This document shows positions 34,267-44,438 of a stretch of 64,000 bases of DNA, piece after piece. A program made the translations under genes and the position numbers. The stretch is from Vibrio alfacsensis (GTDB lineage Bacteria; Pseudomonadota; Gammaproteobacteria; Enterobacterales; Vibrionaceae). The notes below the pieces were generated by a model. It worked only from the letters and a program-made list of their open reading frames with translations. It had not been told where the DNA came from and ran no database searches. The stretch is taken from NCBI RefSeq assembly GCF_003544875.1, contig NZ_CP032093.1, positions 1,860,001 through 1,924,000 of the forward strand, read 5' to 3'. Every line of letters begins with the position of its first letter. Within the stretch, counting starts at the first letter, position 1.

Positions 34267-35456
34267 ATGTTTGAAAAATTACTTGCCGCTCCGGCAGACC
34301 CTATTCTTGGACTAACTGAAGAGTTTAAAAAGACGCTCGCGCGGAAAAAATTAACCTTGGCGTGGGTATCTACAAGAATGAGCAAGGCGAAACCCCTGTT
34401 CTTGCTACCGTAAAAAAAGCCGAAGCTGCATTAATTGAAACAGAAAAAACCAAATCTTATCTAACGATTGAAGGGACGGCGGAATACGCACTCGCCGTTC
34501 AAAAACTGTTGTTTGGCGCAAACGCTAAGATTGTGGCTGAAAAGCGTGCAAAAACGGCGCAAGCACCTGGTGGCACCGGCGCTTTACGTGTGGCTGGTGA
34601 GTTCATTAAACGTCAACTTGGCGATGTAAAGATCTGGATCAGCAACCCAACGTGGGCAAACCACAATGGCGTATTTACGGCCGCAGGAATTGAAACTGCG
34701 CAGTACAGCTACTACAACGCAGAAACAAAAGACAAAGACTTTGACGCGATGCTAACGGATCTTCAAGCGGCATCAGCAGGTGACATTGTGCTTTTGCATG
34801 GCTGCTGCCACAACCCAACGGGTATTGATCCAACGGCAGAAGAGTGGGAAACACTGGCTAAGCTTGTTGCTGAGAAGAAACTGCTTCCACTGTTTGATTT
34901 CGCTTACCAAGGTTTTGCTAAAGGCGTAGAAGAAGACGCGGCAGGTCTGCGTATCTTTGCTAAGTACAATAAAGAAATTCTTGTTGCGAGCTCTTTCTCT
35001 AAGAACTTTGGCCTATACAATGAACGTGTTGGTGCATTTACGCTAGTTGCAGAATCAGAAGACGTTGCAACCACGGCATTCTCTCAAGTGAAAGCTATCA
35101 TCCGCTCTATCTATTCAAACCCACCCGCTCACGGCAGTGCTGTGGTGACTCACATTCTTAACGATGCTGAACTGCGCGCAGAATGGGAAGCTGAAGTTGC
35201 AGAAATGCGTGATCGTATCCAAGAGATGCGCGAGCTATTTGTCGCAACGTTGAAAGCAGAGGGCGTGGATGCTGATTTCAGCTTTATTGAACGTCAAAAT
35301 GGTATGTTCTCATTCTCAGGTCTATCAAAAGAGCAAGTAAATCGCTTGAAAGACGAGTTTGCTATTTACATCGTTGGCTCAGGCCGCATTAGTGTTGCAG
35401 GCATGACAAAATCGAACATGGGACCTTTATGTAAAGGTATTGCTGCGGTTCTATAA
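34267..35456 (+). pseudogene. aspC: Aromatic/aspartate aminotransferase, frame broken by one missing base
   Basis: ATG 34267 (MFEKLLAAPADPILGL) reads TEEFKK and then shifts frame at the A run 34327-34331. One extra A restores DARAEKINLGVGIYKNEQG and a 396-aa protein, the E. coli AspC length. PLP-binding lysine in VASSFSKNFGLYNERVGA, substrate Arg in VGSGRISVAGMT. Transfers amino groups between aspartate or aromatic amino acids and 2-oxoglutarate. Very well-biased codons suggest high expression, hard to reconcile with true loss. Confidence 0.93.
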
Positions 35457-35473
35457 ATCAGCAAGTAAAATTG

Positions 35474-35503
35474 CAAAAGGTCAGCGTATTGCTGACCTTT
35501 TTT
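35474..35503 (+). terminator. Rho-independent terminator of aspC
   Basis: AAAAGGTCAGC, loop GTATT, GCTGACCTTTT then TTG, 18 bases after the stop. Confidence 0.92.
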
Positions 35504-35550
35504 GTATTTATGACCCAGGCTGCCATCGACATAACGACAGCGATACTGTT

Positions 35551-36192
35551 CTAGTAAACGAACTTAAAGCTCAACCCAACTTCATTGATCTCTTCTGACG
35601 CTTCACCTTGATAATCGGTATCTCGGTATTGATAGTAAAGTCCTGTACCAATGACATCATGCCACTGATAGTTGAAACCGATTTTGTAATTGTTTTCATC
35701 CACGATATCACTGCGATTGAGATAAATTTCAGCCGTCGCGATAAGTTTTTCACTGATCAAGTAATTGGTCCCTAGCTTGACCCCCTGAATGAACTCGCTC
35801 TCTGAGGATAGCGTTCTGTCCGTATCATCGTTGGTTGCTTTCGCTTTAATCGCCCCCAAACTGTAAATACCATAGATGTCCCATTGCGCATTAATACCAT
35901 AACGGTAACCGCCACCCACTAACAAACGGTCAATGCGTAAAGTGTAAATATCGGGGTGGAAAAACTGCGCAGTGTAATCAAGGTTGAACAGCCAGTTATC
36001 GGTAAAAAGATAGTTACCGCCAAGACCTGCCGTGGTCGCATTTGAATTATCTAACCACTCTTCATTGGTCGTTCCCGCACCAACATCAAGATGAATATGC
36101 TCATAGCCAAACTTGCTTACTTGTTCTGCTTCTGAAGCAACGCTCATCACCGGTAATGCTACAAGAGGTGCAGCTAATAATATTCTTACCAT
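35551..36192 (-). CDS. Outer-membrane beta-barrel protein
   Basis: 213 aa from ATG 36192 (MVRILLAAPLVALPVMSVAS). This start has AAAGGAAG at proper spacing, while upstream ATGs have none. Signal peptide cleaved near SVAS-EAEQ. The mature part alternates aromatic and polar strands (YEHIHLDVGAGTT, NWLFNLDYTAQFF, YKIGFNYQWHDV, GTGLYYQYRD) and ends in the C-terminal aromatic GLSFKFVY expected for BAM recognition. Probably an 8-strand barrel. No specific function recognised. Convergent with aspC. Confidence 0.85.
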   Translation of the reverse strand: MVRILLAAPLVALPVMSVASEAEQVSKFGYEHIHLDVGAGTTNEEWLDNSNATTAGLGGNYLFTDNWLFNLDYTAQFFHPDIYTLRIDRLLVGGGYRYGINAQWDIYGIYSLGAIKAKATNDDTDRTLSSESEFIQGVKLGTNYLISEKLIATAEIYLNRSDIVDENNYKIGFNYQWHDVIGTGLYYQYRDTDYQGEASEEINEVGLSFKFVY

Positions 36193-36379
36193 TTTACTTC
36201 CTTTCATGAGTGTCATTCAAAGTACTGTTCTATCACTCTTATTCTTTACGAGTTCTTATTTTGAACTCAATTATTCTTAGAGCATTGCTCTTTTCATACC
36301 GTTTACATTCTATTGATTTAATTCGGCATCTTCATGACAGCGTAGCCGAATTGAGAACGATTTGCCGTGCTGCTCATCG

Positions 36380-36419
36380 GAATCTTATCATTCCGAAAAA
36401 CAGTGATCCGATAAGATTC
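36380..36419 (+). repeat. Overlapping alternative hairpins upstream of the DUF294 gene
   Basis: GAATCTTATC (36380-36389) pairs with GATAAGATTC (36410-36419). The same left arm can pair instead in CGGAAT-CTTATC-ATTCCG. The second hairpin is followed by TGTTTT. It lies 55-95 bases before the start at 36475. Confidence 0.65.
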
Positions 36420-36474
36420 TGTTTTAAAACTAAGTTAAGATTACCTTACCACTTGCAAACGAAAAGGCACCTTG

Positions 36475-38364
36475 ATGGATGCAGAACTTCTCGAGATATA
36501 TAACTTTCTCGCCAAGTATCCCCCGTTTAACGAGCTACCCGAAGAAACTCTCACCAAGATCACCGAAAACATAGAGATCTCTTATTACCGACAAGATACG
36601 CCAATCATTCATTTTGGCGATCAAATTAACGATCTGTATATGGTAAGAAGTGGTGTGGTCGAAGTGTATCGACGCAAAGGGGAGCTTTATAACCGACTCG
36701 ATGAGGGTGACCTTTTTGGGCAAATGGGTCTACTGACGAACAATAAGGTCCGTTTCCCGGTTAAAGCGATTGAAGACTCCCTACTCTACTGTATTCCTCA
36801 AGATATTTTCCAAGAGCTGTATGATAACTTCGACAGTTTCGCTGACTTTGTTGAAGTTGAAAACAGTGCTCGCTTACGACAGGCGGTCTCGGAAAATAGT
36901 GATGCTAATGACCTCACAACCTCAAAAGTGAAAACCCTCCTCACCCGCGATGCTCCAACCATCGCTAGAAATCAAACGATTCAAGCGGCTGCGCAGTTAA
37001 TGGCTCAGGAAAACGTATCGTCATTGCTGATTGTCGACCCTGATTTCACTCTTGATGAAGACGATCCACAATCTCCTGTCGTGGGCATCATTACCGACCG
37101 TGATTTATGTACGCGTGTTTTAGCCGAGGGTTTGTCCCCACAAGATGATGTAGCGACGGTCATGACAACGGAAGTGATATCACTCGATCACAATGCCTAT
37201 GTGTATGAAGCCATGCTGACAATGCTTCGCTACAACGTACACCACCTGCCTGTCGTCAAAGATCAGATGCCGATTGGCATCATTGAAGCAACGGATATTG
37301 TTCGCTATGAATCGCAGAACTCTCTGTTGTTAGTGAGCAGTATCTTCCAACAGCAAACTATCGGAGATCTTGCCATTGTTGCCGAAGAAGTAAAAAGCAG
37401 TTTTGTTCGCTTAGTCAATGAAGATGCCAATTCACACATGGTTGGTAGCGCGATGTCTGTTATCGGTCGCAGCTTTAAACAACGCCTACTTGAAATGGCT
37501 GAAGAAGAGTTGGGCCCCGCACCCGTTCCGTATTGTTTCTTAGCGCTCGGCTCCATGGGCCGCGATGAGCAATTATTGGTCACAGACCAAGACAACGCGA
37601 TCATTCTTGATGACAGTTACGATGAAGCGCAACACGGCAAGTATTTTGAAACACTGGCACAATTTGTCAGTGACGGCCTAAACGTTTGTGGTTACAAATA
37701 CTGTACAGGCGACATTATGGCAACCAATCCACTTTGGCGTATGACGCGTTCTCAATGGGAAGAGTGCTTTGCCGATTGGATTGATGATCCAAACCCAAAA
37801 GCGCTACTCAACGCTTCTATTTTCTTCGACTTAGATGGTGTTTATGGTCGCTTGAAATGGGCAGAGCAATTGACCAGCTTCATCGTCAGACGGGCTCGAA
37901 AAAACAACCGGTTCTTAGCCTGTTTAGCACGCAACGCACTAAACCGAACGCCTCCTTTAGGGTTCTTTAAAGATTTCGTAATGGAGAAAGATGGCCAACA
38001 TAAAAACTCGATTAACCTGAAACGTCGCGGCACCGCACCGTTAGTTGATCTTATTCGTGTTCATGCTTTAGCCGTCGGCTCACGCGCACAAAATTCTTTT
38101 GAGCGTCTTGATGACATTATTGATGCCGGCATCCTACCTAAAGGACGAGCTCAGGACTTAAAAGATGCCCTAGAGTTTATTTCTATGGTTCGCATTCGCC
38201 ACCAAGCGGTCGACGTTGAGCTAGGTATGGATCCTGATAACAATATCGAGCCAGAAAATTTGTCTGATTTTGAACGCCGTAACCTAAAAGATGCATTCCA
38301 AATTTTAAGTAATGGTCAGAACTTCCTCAAGTTCCGTTACCAAGCGAGCAATAGCTTCAAGTGA
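36475..38364 (+). CDS. DUF294 putative nucleotidyltransferase with cNMP and CBS domains
   Basis: 629 aa from ATG 36475. Order: cyclic-nucleotide-binding-like domain (about 10-130, FGDQINDLYMVRSGVVEVYRR), two CBS domains (about 155-280, VGIITDRDLCTR and PIGIIEATDIVRY), DUF294 nucleotidyltransferase domain (about 310-450, ALGSMGRDEQLLVTDQDNAI, with the G-S-x-G-R-x-E-x2-x3-D-x-D motif), and a C-terminal DUF294 helical domain (480-620). GlnD/UTase-like signalling fold, cytoplasmic. The target is unknown. Translationally coupled to the exonuclease gene 8 bases downstream. Confidence 0.92.
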   Translation: MDAELLEIYNFLAKYPPFNELPEETLTKITENIEISYYRQDTPIIHFGDQINDLYMVRSGVVEVYRRKGELYNRLDEGDLFGQMGLLTNNKVRFPVKAIEDSLLYCIPQDIFQELYDNFDSFADFVEVENSARLRQAVSENSDANDLTTSKVKTLLTRDAPTIARNQTIQAAAQLMAQENVSSLLIVDPDFTLDEDDPQSPVVGIITDRDLCTRVLAEGLSPQDDVATVMTTEVISLDHNAYVYEAMLTMLRYNVHHLPVVKDQMPIGIIEATDIVRYESQNSLLLVSSIFQQQTIGDLAIVAEEVKSSFVRLVNEDANSHMVGSAMSVIGRSFKQRLLEMAEEELGPAPVPYCFLALGSMGRDEQLLVTDQDNAIILDDSYDEAQHGKYFETLAQFVSDGLNVCGYKYCTGDIMATNPLWRMTRSQWEECFADWIDDPNPKALLNASIFFDLDGVYGRLKWAEQLTSFIVRRARKNNRFLACLARNALNRTPPLGFFKDFVMEKDGQHKNSINLKRRGTAPLVDLIRVHALAVGSRAQNSFERLDDIIDAGILPKGRAQDLKDALEFISMVRIRHQAVDVELGMDPDNNIEPENLSDFERRNLKDAFQILSNGQNFLKFRYQASNSFK

Positions 38365-38372
38365 GGTACGTG

Positions 38373-39092
38373 ATGATTAAGAAGTTATTTCAAAAACCGA
38401 CCATTCAATGGCCAACTAAGTTTAAGCATAAACAAGAGCGAGCAACGGATGAGCGGCTCGTTGCGTTTTATGGCCATGATCTGCCCGATGCAAACACGCC
38501 AATCTCTGAGGTTGAGTTTGTTGCAATGGACTTCGAAACCACTGGGCTAGATCCTCATAAAAACGGCATTATCACCATAGGGTTAGTGCCCTTTAATCTC
38601 AATCGAATTTTTTTACGTCAATCCAAGCATTGGAAAGTAAGACCGCAAGAAAAGCTGGCTGAAGATTCTGTCATCATTCACGGTATTACCCATAGTGATC
38701 TGATTGATGCGCCTGATCTCAATGAAATTCTCAGTGATATTTTGGCTAGCCTGAGCGGAAAAATTGTCGTGGTGCACTATCGAAGAATTGAACGCGAGTT
38801 CCTCGACCATGCGCTTCGTAGCCGTATCGACGAGGGCATCGAGTTCCCCGTACTAGACACATTAGAGATTGAAGCGAATATTCAGCAAAAACTTCATGGT
38901 GGCATCTGGAACAAAGTTAAAGGGAAAAAGCCAAAATCACTGCGCTTAGCCCAATCTCGTCGACGATATGGCCTGCCGGACTATACGCCTCATCACGCGC
39001 TAACCGATGCCATAGCAACGGCAGAACTATTGCAGGCTCAAATCGCTCACCACTATCAGCCAGATCAACCCATCGGCGATTTCTGGCTTTAA
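38373..39092 (+). CDS. 3'-5' exonuclease, DnaQ/epsilon type
   Basis: 239 aa from ATG 38373 with GAGGT upstream; an in-frame GTG at 38361 overlaps the previous stop. The DEDDh catalytic set is visible: ExoI FVAMDFETTGLDPHKNGII, ExoII region VVVHYRRIEREFLDHAL, ExoIII HHALTDAIATAELL with the proline-rich lead YGLPDYTPH. A single exonuclease domain without helicase or polymerase partner. It sits in one transcript with the DUF294/CBS protein, a pairing seen in other gammaproteobacteria. Confidence 0.92.
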   Translation: MIKKLFQKPTIQWPTKFKHKQERATDERLVAFYGHDLPDANTPISEVEFVAMDFETTGLDPHKNGIITIGLVPFNLNRIFLRQSKHWKVRPQEKLAEDSVIIHGITHSDLIDAPDLNEILSDILASLSGKIVVVHYRRIEREFLDHALRSRIDEGIEFPVLDTLEIEANIQQKLHGGIWNKVKGKKPKSLRLAQSRRRYGLPDYTPHHALTDAIATAELLQAQIAHHYQPDQPIGDFWL

Positions 39093-39123
39093 TATCAATA
39101 TAAGAAAATTCAATACCAATATA

Positions 39124-39147
39124 AAAGGAGCCAATCATTGGCTCCTT
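39124..39147. terminator. Terminator after the exonuclease gene
   Basis: AAGGAGCCAAT, loop C, ATTGGCTCCTT then CTCGTTTTT. It is a near-perfect palindrome between convergent genes and probably works in both directions. Confidence 0.88.
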
Positions 39148-39205
39148 CTCGTTTTTAGGTCTTTACCATTCTAGCGAACTAGCATACTAAAATGGTCGTC
39201 CGTCA

Positions 39206-41092
39206 CTACAGCTTAAAGCGGTTGATCTCTTGCTCTAGTTCACGAGACAAGGTTGATAAATATGACGCTTGATCTGCAGCTTGTTGTGCTTCTACCGCAA
39301 GTTCATTTGATACATCGCGGATACCCTCGGTATTACGTGTAATTTCCGTCGTTACCGATGCTTGCTCTTCTGCCGCTGATGCGATTTGCGTTGCCATATC
39401 ACTGATTCGCTCTACTGCGGTGTGGATCTGAGTAAGGCTCACTGCCGCTGCATTGGCGTCATCAACACTGGTATCCGCCAAACGACGACCATCATCCATG
39501 ATACCAACGGCTTTAGCCGTGGTGCCTTGCAACATTTCAATGGTCTCTTGGATTTCTTTCGTTGATGCATGAGTCCGCTGACTAAGCACTCGGACTTCAT
39601 CTGCAACGACCGCAAAACCACGACCTTGCTCACCCGCGCGAGCCGCTTCGATCGCCGCATTTAGCGCCAATAAGTTGGTTTGCTCTGCAATGCCCTGAAT
39701 CGTTGATAAGATTGCATTGATGCTGTTTCCATGCGCTTCAAGCTCTTGAATGACATTCGTCGCAACCTGCACTTCATGAGCGAGGCTTTGAATGGACGTT
39801 TGCGTTTGCGTAACTTGCTCAGAACCATGAACACAGGCTTGTACCGCTTCTTCAGAATTGTTTGCGGTATTATCTGCATTGCCCGCAATTTCTTGTGTTG
39901 CCGCCGCCATTTCATTCACAGCGGTCGCAACCATGTTAATTTCGTCTTGTTGGTAAGAAATGCGTTGGCTACGTTCTTGAGCTTGCTGAGCCGTGGTTCG
40001 CGCTTGCTCTGATAGTGATGATGACACATCACTTAACTTGACAACCATGGTATGCATGTTGCCCACAAAGCGGTTAAAGTTCTCAGCAAGCTTACCGACT
40101 TCATCGTCACTACGAGGTTCTAGTCGTTGAGTTAAGTCACCCTCGCCCGAAGCAATTTCTTCAAGAGCTTTCGATACTCGTCCAAGGTCGCGGAATAAGA
40201 ACCCGACAAGCCAAGAAACGGCGATAATTACGGCGATAGTGATCAAGACCGCTGTGATGATCATTTCACTCAAAAGCTGCGAATGCCCTGCTTCTTCTGT
40301 TGCACGATCCATTTCGATCGCGAACATCCAGTGCGTTCCCGGCACTTTACTGAAATAGAATAGCTTTTCTTGACCTGCAATCGTTGCGGTTTCAATGGTG
40401 CCAGTGTTGGCTGCACGCTCTATGGAATCTTTGGAAAGTTCGTTAGAAAGGTTAGTGATTGGTTTAAGCGTTAAGCTCTTATTTGGGTGAGCGAGGAAAG
40501 TGCCAGTATTCATATCAATCAACATGGCATATGCATTTTGACCAGCATTAAGACTGATGACATCCTCTATTAGTTGATCAATCAATACGTCTGCACCAAC
40601 AACACCAATAAAGCGGCCATTTTTCATGACTGGCTCTGCAATCGTCACGAGCAGTGCATTGGTGATGGCGTCTTGATAGGCTTCAGTAATGATCTGCTTA
40701 CCGGCAGCATTCGCTTCTTTGTACCAAAGGCGAGTACGCGGATCGTAATCAGCACGATTTCGCTCAGGGTGAGAACGGTACATGTCCCCCTCTGGCGTAC
40801 CAAGGAAGATATCGTCAAAGCCCCCTGCTTTACGTGCTTGTTGTAAAAAAGGCACAACATCACGCTCTGTTGAGTAATCATTGAAAGCTGTTGCGATATC
40901 TTTACGAATGGCAACCCAATCAGCGATCCCCTCTGAAGCCGAGTTACTTAGGCTCTCTGCTCGTGAATAGACACCTGAACGAGTCTGATCAAACAATTGA
41001 CCAGCCGACAACCAGGTTAATGCTGTCGCCATAACGACAACAGCGGATAGGCTTGCGCCAATTAGCTTTTGTTTTAGTGTTAGTTTCATCAT
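39206..41092 (-). CDS. Methyl-accepting chemotaxis protein with dCache sensor
   Basis: 628 aa from ATG 41092. First transmembrane helix at about 7-27 ([20 protein letters not shown]), periplasmic double-Cache domain (about 35-275, [43 protein letters not shown]), second helix about 280-305, HAMP, then the cytoplasmic coiled coil with hairpin tip [21 protein letters not shown]. Dimeric inner-membrane receptor that controls CheA. Cache domains of this type usually bind amino acids or organic acids. Monocistronic. Confidence 0.94.
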   Translation of the reverse strand: MMKLTLKQKLIGASLSAVVVMATALTWLSAGQLFDQTRSGVYSRAESLSNSASEGIADWVAIRKDIATAFNDYSTERDVVPFLQQARKAGGFDDIFLGTPEGDMYRSHPERNRADYDPRTRLWYKEANAAGKQIITEAYQDAITNALLVTIAEPVMKNGRFIGVVGADVLIDQLIEDVISLNAGQNAYAMLIDMNTGTFLAHPNKSLTLKPITNLSNELSKDSIERAANTGTIETATIAGQEKLFYFSKVPGTHWMFAIEMDRATEEAGHSQLLSEMIITAVLITIAVIIAVSWLVGFLFRDLGRVSKALEEIASGEGDLTQRLEPRSDDEVGKLAENFNRFVGNMHTMVVKLSDVSSSLSEQARTTAQQAQERSQRISYQQDEINMVATAVNEMAAATQEIAGNADNTANNSEEAVQACVHGSEQVTQTQTSIQSLAHEVQVATNVIQELEAHGNSINAILSTIQGIAEQTNLLALNAAIEAARAGEQGRGFAVVADEVRVLSQRTHASTKEIQETIEMLQGTTAKAVGIMDDGRRLADTSVDDANAAAVSLTQIHTAVERISDMATQIASAAEEQASVTTEITRNTEGIRDVSNELAVEAQQAADQASYLSTLSRELEQEINRFKL

Positions 41093-41310
41093 TATTATAG
41101 AAGTTGGGAGAACAGTTAAGGCGAGCAAATATTACACATTTTACACAACTAATCACGTTCTTTTATTTATAGAATTGAAATGATAAATCATTGTTAAACA
41201 AAGATTTAATTCGTCATTTTTGTCTATCGTCATAAAAATTACACAAAAAGCCAGTATAAACACTGACTTTTAAGTTACTAATATCTAACCAATTTTATAA
41301 AATTGGGCCG

Positions 41311-42881
41311 TTATTGACGCTCCGTTCGCATACCCATCACCAAACTCACGCACATAGCAAGTAAGACAAAGGTAAATGGTAAGGCAGTCGAAATCGCCCC
41401 GGCTTGAAGTGCTTGAACCGCTTCCGAACCACCAATCCAGAGTAGCGCAACGGCAATTGCCCCCTCCATAAACGCCCAAAACACACGTTGAAGTACGGGT
41501 GCATCGACTTTACCACCAGCTGTAATGCTATCAATCACCAGCGATCCTGAGTCTGAAGAGGTAATAAAAAATACCAATACCAATACCACTGCAATAATCG
41601 AAAGCACATTACCAAACGGCAAAACATCAAACATTTGGAACATAGCAAGTGATACGTCAGTCAGGCCATTCGCGCCCAAATCACCGACATTGTTGATCAC
41701 TTGGTCGATTGCTAGACCACCGAAGACCGACATCCAAATGAGTGTTACTGCAGTTGGGACAATTAGAACGGCAGTAATGAACTCACGGACCGTACGACCG
41801 CGTGATACTCGTGCGATAAACATACCCACAAATGGTGACCATGAGATCCACCAAGCCCAGTAAAATACCGTCCAACCTTGGAACCAAGCTTCGTCAGTGC
41901 GACCAAATGGGTTACTCAATGGCACTAAATTTTCCACATATGCCATCAAAGTGGTTGGAATTGAGCCTAAACTTACTGCCCAACCAATCAAACCAACCAG
42001 AATAAGCAACAAAAAGGCGATAATCATGTTGATATTACTGATGACTTTTACACCGCCATCAATACCACGGATAACCGAAACGACCGCTAACAAGGTGACA
42101 ACAGTGATAACGACAATTTGCAACCCGAGCCCAGGCTCAACACCAAACACATGGTGGATGCCACTCGCCGCTTGTTGCGCCCCCAAACCTAAGGAAGTCG
42201 CTAAACCAAATAAAGTAGCCAGTACAGCAAGGATATCAACAATGTGACCAGCCCAACCCCATGCACGATCGCCCAATAGCGGGTAGAAAATCGAACGCAT
42301 GGAAAGCGGCAAACCCTTATTGTAAGTGAAGAATGCAAGTGACAGTGCCACAACACCGTAGATTGCCCAAGGGTGTAAACCCCAGTGGAACATGGTCGCG
42401 CCAAGTGCAAGCCTTGCGGCCTCCGGAGTGTTCGCTTCTACGCCTAATGGTGTCTCATACCAACCAGTGAAATACGCCACCGGTTCTGCCACACTCCAAA
42501 ACATCAGGCCAATACCCATGCCAGCGGCAAATAACATGGCCAGCCATGACATGAATGAATAATCCGCCACAGCATCTTTACCACCAAGGCGAATCTTACC
42601 CATTGGTGAAACGATAAGGCCTAAACAGAAGATAACGAAAATGTTACCTGAGATGATGAACAGCCAGTCAAAAGAACTGATGATTTTCAGCTTAATGCCA
42701 TCCAGTGCGGTTTTTGCGGTATGCGCATCTAGAACTAATGCAGCGACAAGAAAAAGTGCGATGAAGCCAGCGCTAATACCAAACACTGGGTTATGTACGT
42801 CAAAGCCCCATTTCTGGACATTATCTTGACCAACCGTATAGTCGGTACTGTCGATACTGTACTTATCTATACCTTTGTCAT
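41311..42881 (-). pseudogene. bccT3: BCCT family betaine/compatible-solute transporter, frame broken near start
   Basis: The intact frame from 42786 covers 491 aa and twelve helices, with the BCCT signature FYWAWWISWSPFVGMFIARVSRGRT. ATG 42881 with AGAGGAAC upstream reads MTK. One extra base in the T run 42874-42876 (A on the coding strand) restores GIDKYSIDSTDYTVGQD and gives 523 aa. Sodium- or proton-driven uptake of glycine betaine and related solutes. It is divergent from the MarR-type gene, the same order as bccT3/cosR of V. parahaemolyticus (VP1905/VP1906). The symbol rests on that context. Confidence 0.88.
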
Positions 42882-43260
42882 TGTTCCTCTTTTTGTGCTT
42901 TCTTAATTTGATAAAACATCAAAAATAATTTGAGCACGATACATTTAACTTTCCAGAAAGTCGCAGATCCTACCATTTGAAGTTTTTTGTCTATCACTTG
43001 CTGATAAAAATCCAATTAACCTGTTTTAAATCAGTAGAACCCATCTAAAGTAGCAAACTTACCCATTATCCTGTTTAGACTACGAATATTTATTACTATA
43101 ATTATTTTAGGAGATCTTCTATCACTTGCATAAATCCGCGTGACAAAACGCTCTCAATGCTATGAATTGCAAAATTGCTGATGCCCAGCATCACTAAGCC
43201 CTTTTAAAAACAGTGCTTTTGAGTTAGTGTCACCTCGTAATATGCTTCCTAAACGACTGG
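42882..43260. other. Divergent control region bccT/cosR
   Basis: About 380 AT-rich bases without genes. CosR binding to the bccT3 control region is reported in V. parahaemolyticus, so its operator should lie here. I could not single out the site by eye. Confidence 0.5.
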
Positions 43261-43746
43261 ATGAAAAAATTGGAAAAGTACGAAGAAGTTTTGGTCTCGA
43301 TTCGTCAGATCATCCGAGCGATCGACCTGCATTCTAAAAAGCTAAGTAAAGAGTCTGGGTTGACTGCTCCTCAGCTGATCCTAATGCGCGCTATCAGCGA
43401 GTTAGATAACGTCACCATTAAACAGCTGTCGAGCCATACCAACATGAGCCAAGCAACGGCAACCACAATATTGGACCGCTTAGAGCGTAATAAATATGTG
43501 GAGCGTCGCCGTAGTGTGGAAGACAAACGAAAAGTGCATGCTGTACTTACGGAACAAGGCATCGCCGTACTCGAGCAAGCACCGACCCCACTTCAAGAGC
43601 ACTTTATTAGTCGTTTTCAAAAACTTGAAGAGTGGGAACAAAGTCTGCTGCTTTCTTCAGTCCAACGCATTTCTACGATGATGAATGCTGAAGATATCGA
43701 CGTTGCTCCAATGCTAGAGTTGGGCAGCATCACTAAACCAGAATAA
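43261..43746 (+). CDS. cosR: MarR-type regulator, probably CosR
   Basis: 161 aa. Winged-helix DNA-binding core: LTAPQLILMRAISELDNV, TIKQLSSHTNMSQATATTIL (HTH), RLERNKYVERRRSVEDKRK (wing), then dimerising helices. The opening VLVSIRQIIRAIDLHSKKLSKESG is characteristic of the EctR/CosR branch that represses ectoine and betaine genes at low salinity. It is divergent from the BCCT transporter gene, its expected target. The CosR name is from family resemblance and context. Confidence 0.85.
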   Translation: MKKLEKYEEVLVSIRQIIRAIDLHSKKLSKESGLTAPQLILMRAISELDNVTIKQLSSHTNMSQATATTILDRLERNKYVERRRSVEDKRKVHAVLTEQGIAVLEQAPTPLQEHFISRFQKLEEWEQSLLLSSVQRISTMMNAEDIDVAPMLELGSITKPE

Positions 43747-43799
43747 ACTTCTTCATGAGCGCTCATTGTCTAAAATAAACCGACTATGTGCGCTCGCCT

Positions 43800-44438
43800 T
43801 TAATCCGTTAAACCTGTCTCAAATGCGTATTTGGCCAGTTCAGCTGTCGAGTGTAAATCCAGCTTATGCTTTATATTGTGTCGGTGGGTTTCTACCGTTC
43901 GATAGCTTATATCAAGTAAAGTGGCAATCTTTTTGCTGCTATTCCCTTGGGCGACCAATTTGAGTACCGCCTCTTCGCGACGGCTTAATGGATTTTGTTT
44001 TTGTGCCACAGGTATCACATCTTGAGTGAACAACGTCTGAGTAACTGACTCGCAAAAATACGTTGAACCCTGATTGACTGTTTTAATCGCCTGCACCATC
44101 TTTTCTGCTGAAATTTCTTTCAACATGTAGCCAACGGCTCCCGCCTGCATCACTTTCATGATGTATTCCCGGTTGTCATGCATCGTCAGCATCAAAGTTT
44201 TGCATTGAGGGCATTCTTCTTTGATCACCCCTGTCGCCTCGATGCCATTCATGATTGGCATGCTAATATCCATCAATACGACATCCGGGCTTAAATGCTT
44301 AACGACCTCTATCGCTTCTAACCCATTACTTGCCGTGCCAATCACATCAATGTCTGGCTCTAGCTCTAAGCGAGCCATAAATCCATCTAGTACCACTTGA
44401 TGATCATCGACAATCACCACACTAATTGGTTTATCCAT
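43800..44438 (-). CDS. LuxR/NarL-type response regulator
   Basis: 212 aa. Receiver domain with acidic pair DD11-12, phosphoacceptor D57 (VVLMDISMP), Thr in MLTMHDN and Lys in MLKEIS. C-terminal NarL/LuxR HTH (PLSRREEAVLKLVAQGNSSK, DISYRTVETHRHNIKHKL). Its start overlaps the end of the kinase gene by 8 bases, so the two form a pair. It probably controls the TRAP transporter genes next to it. A palindrome with TACGTA at 49192-49209 is a candidate target. Confidence 0.93.
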   Translation of the reverse strand: MDKPISVVIVDDHQVVLDGFMARLELEPDIDVIGTASNGLEAIEVVKHLSPDVVLMDISMPIMNGIEATGVIKEECPQCKTLMLTMHDNREYIMKVMQAGAVGYMLKEISAEKMVQAIKTVNQGSTYFCESVTQTLFTQDVIPVAQKQNPLSRREEAVLKLVAQGNSSKKIATLLDISYRTVETHRHNIKHKLDLHSTAELAKYAFETGLTD

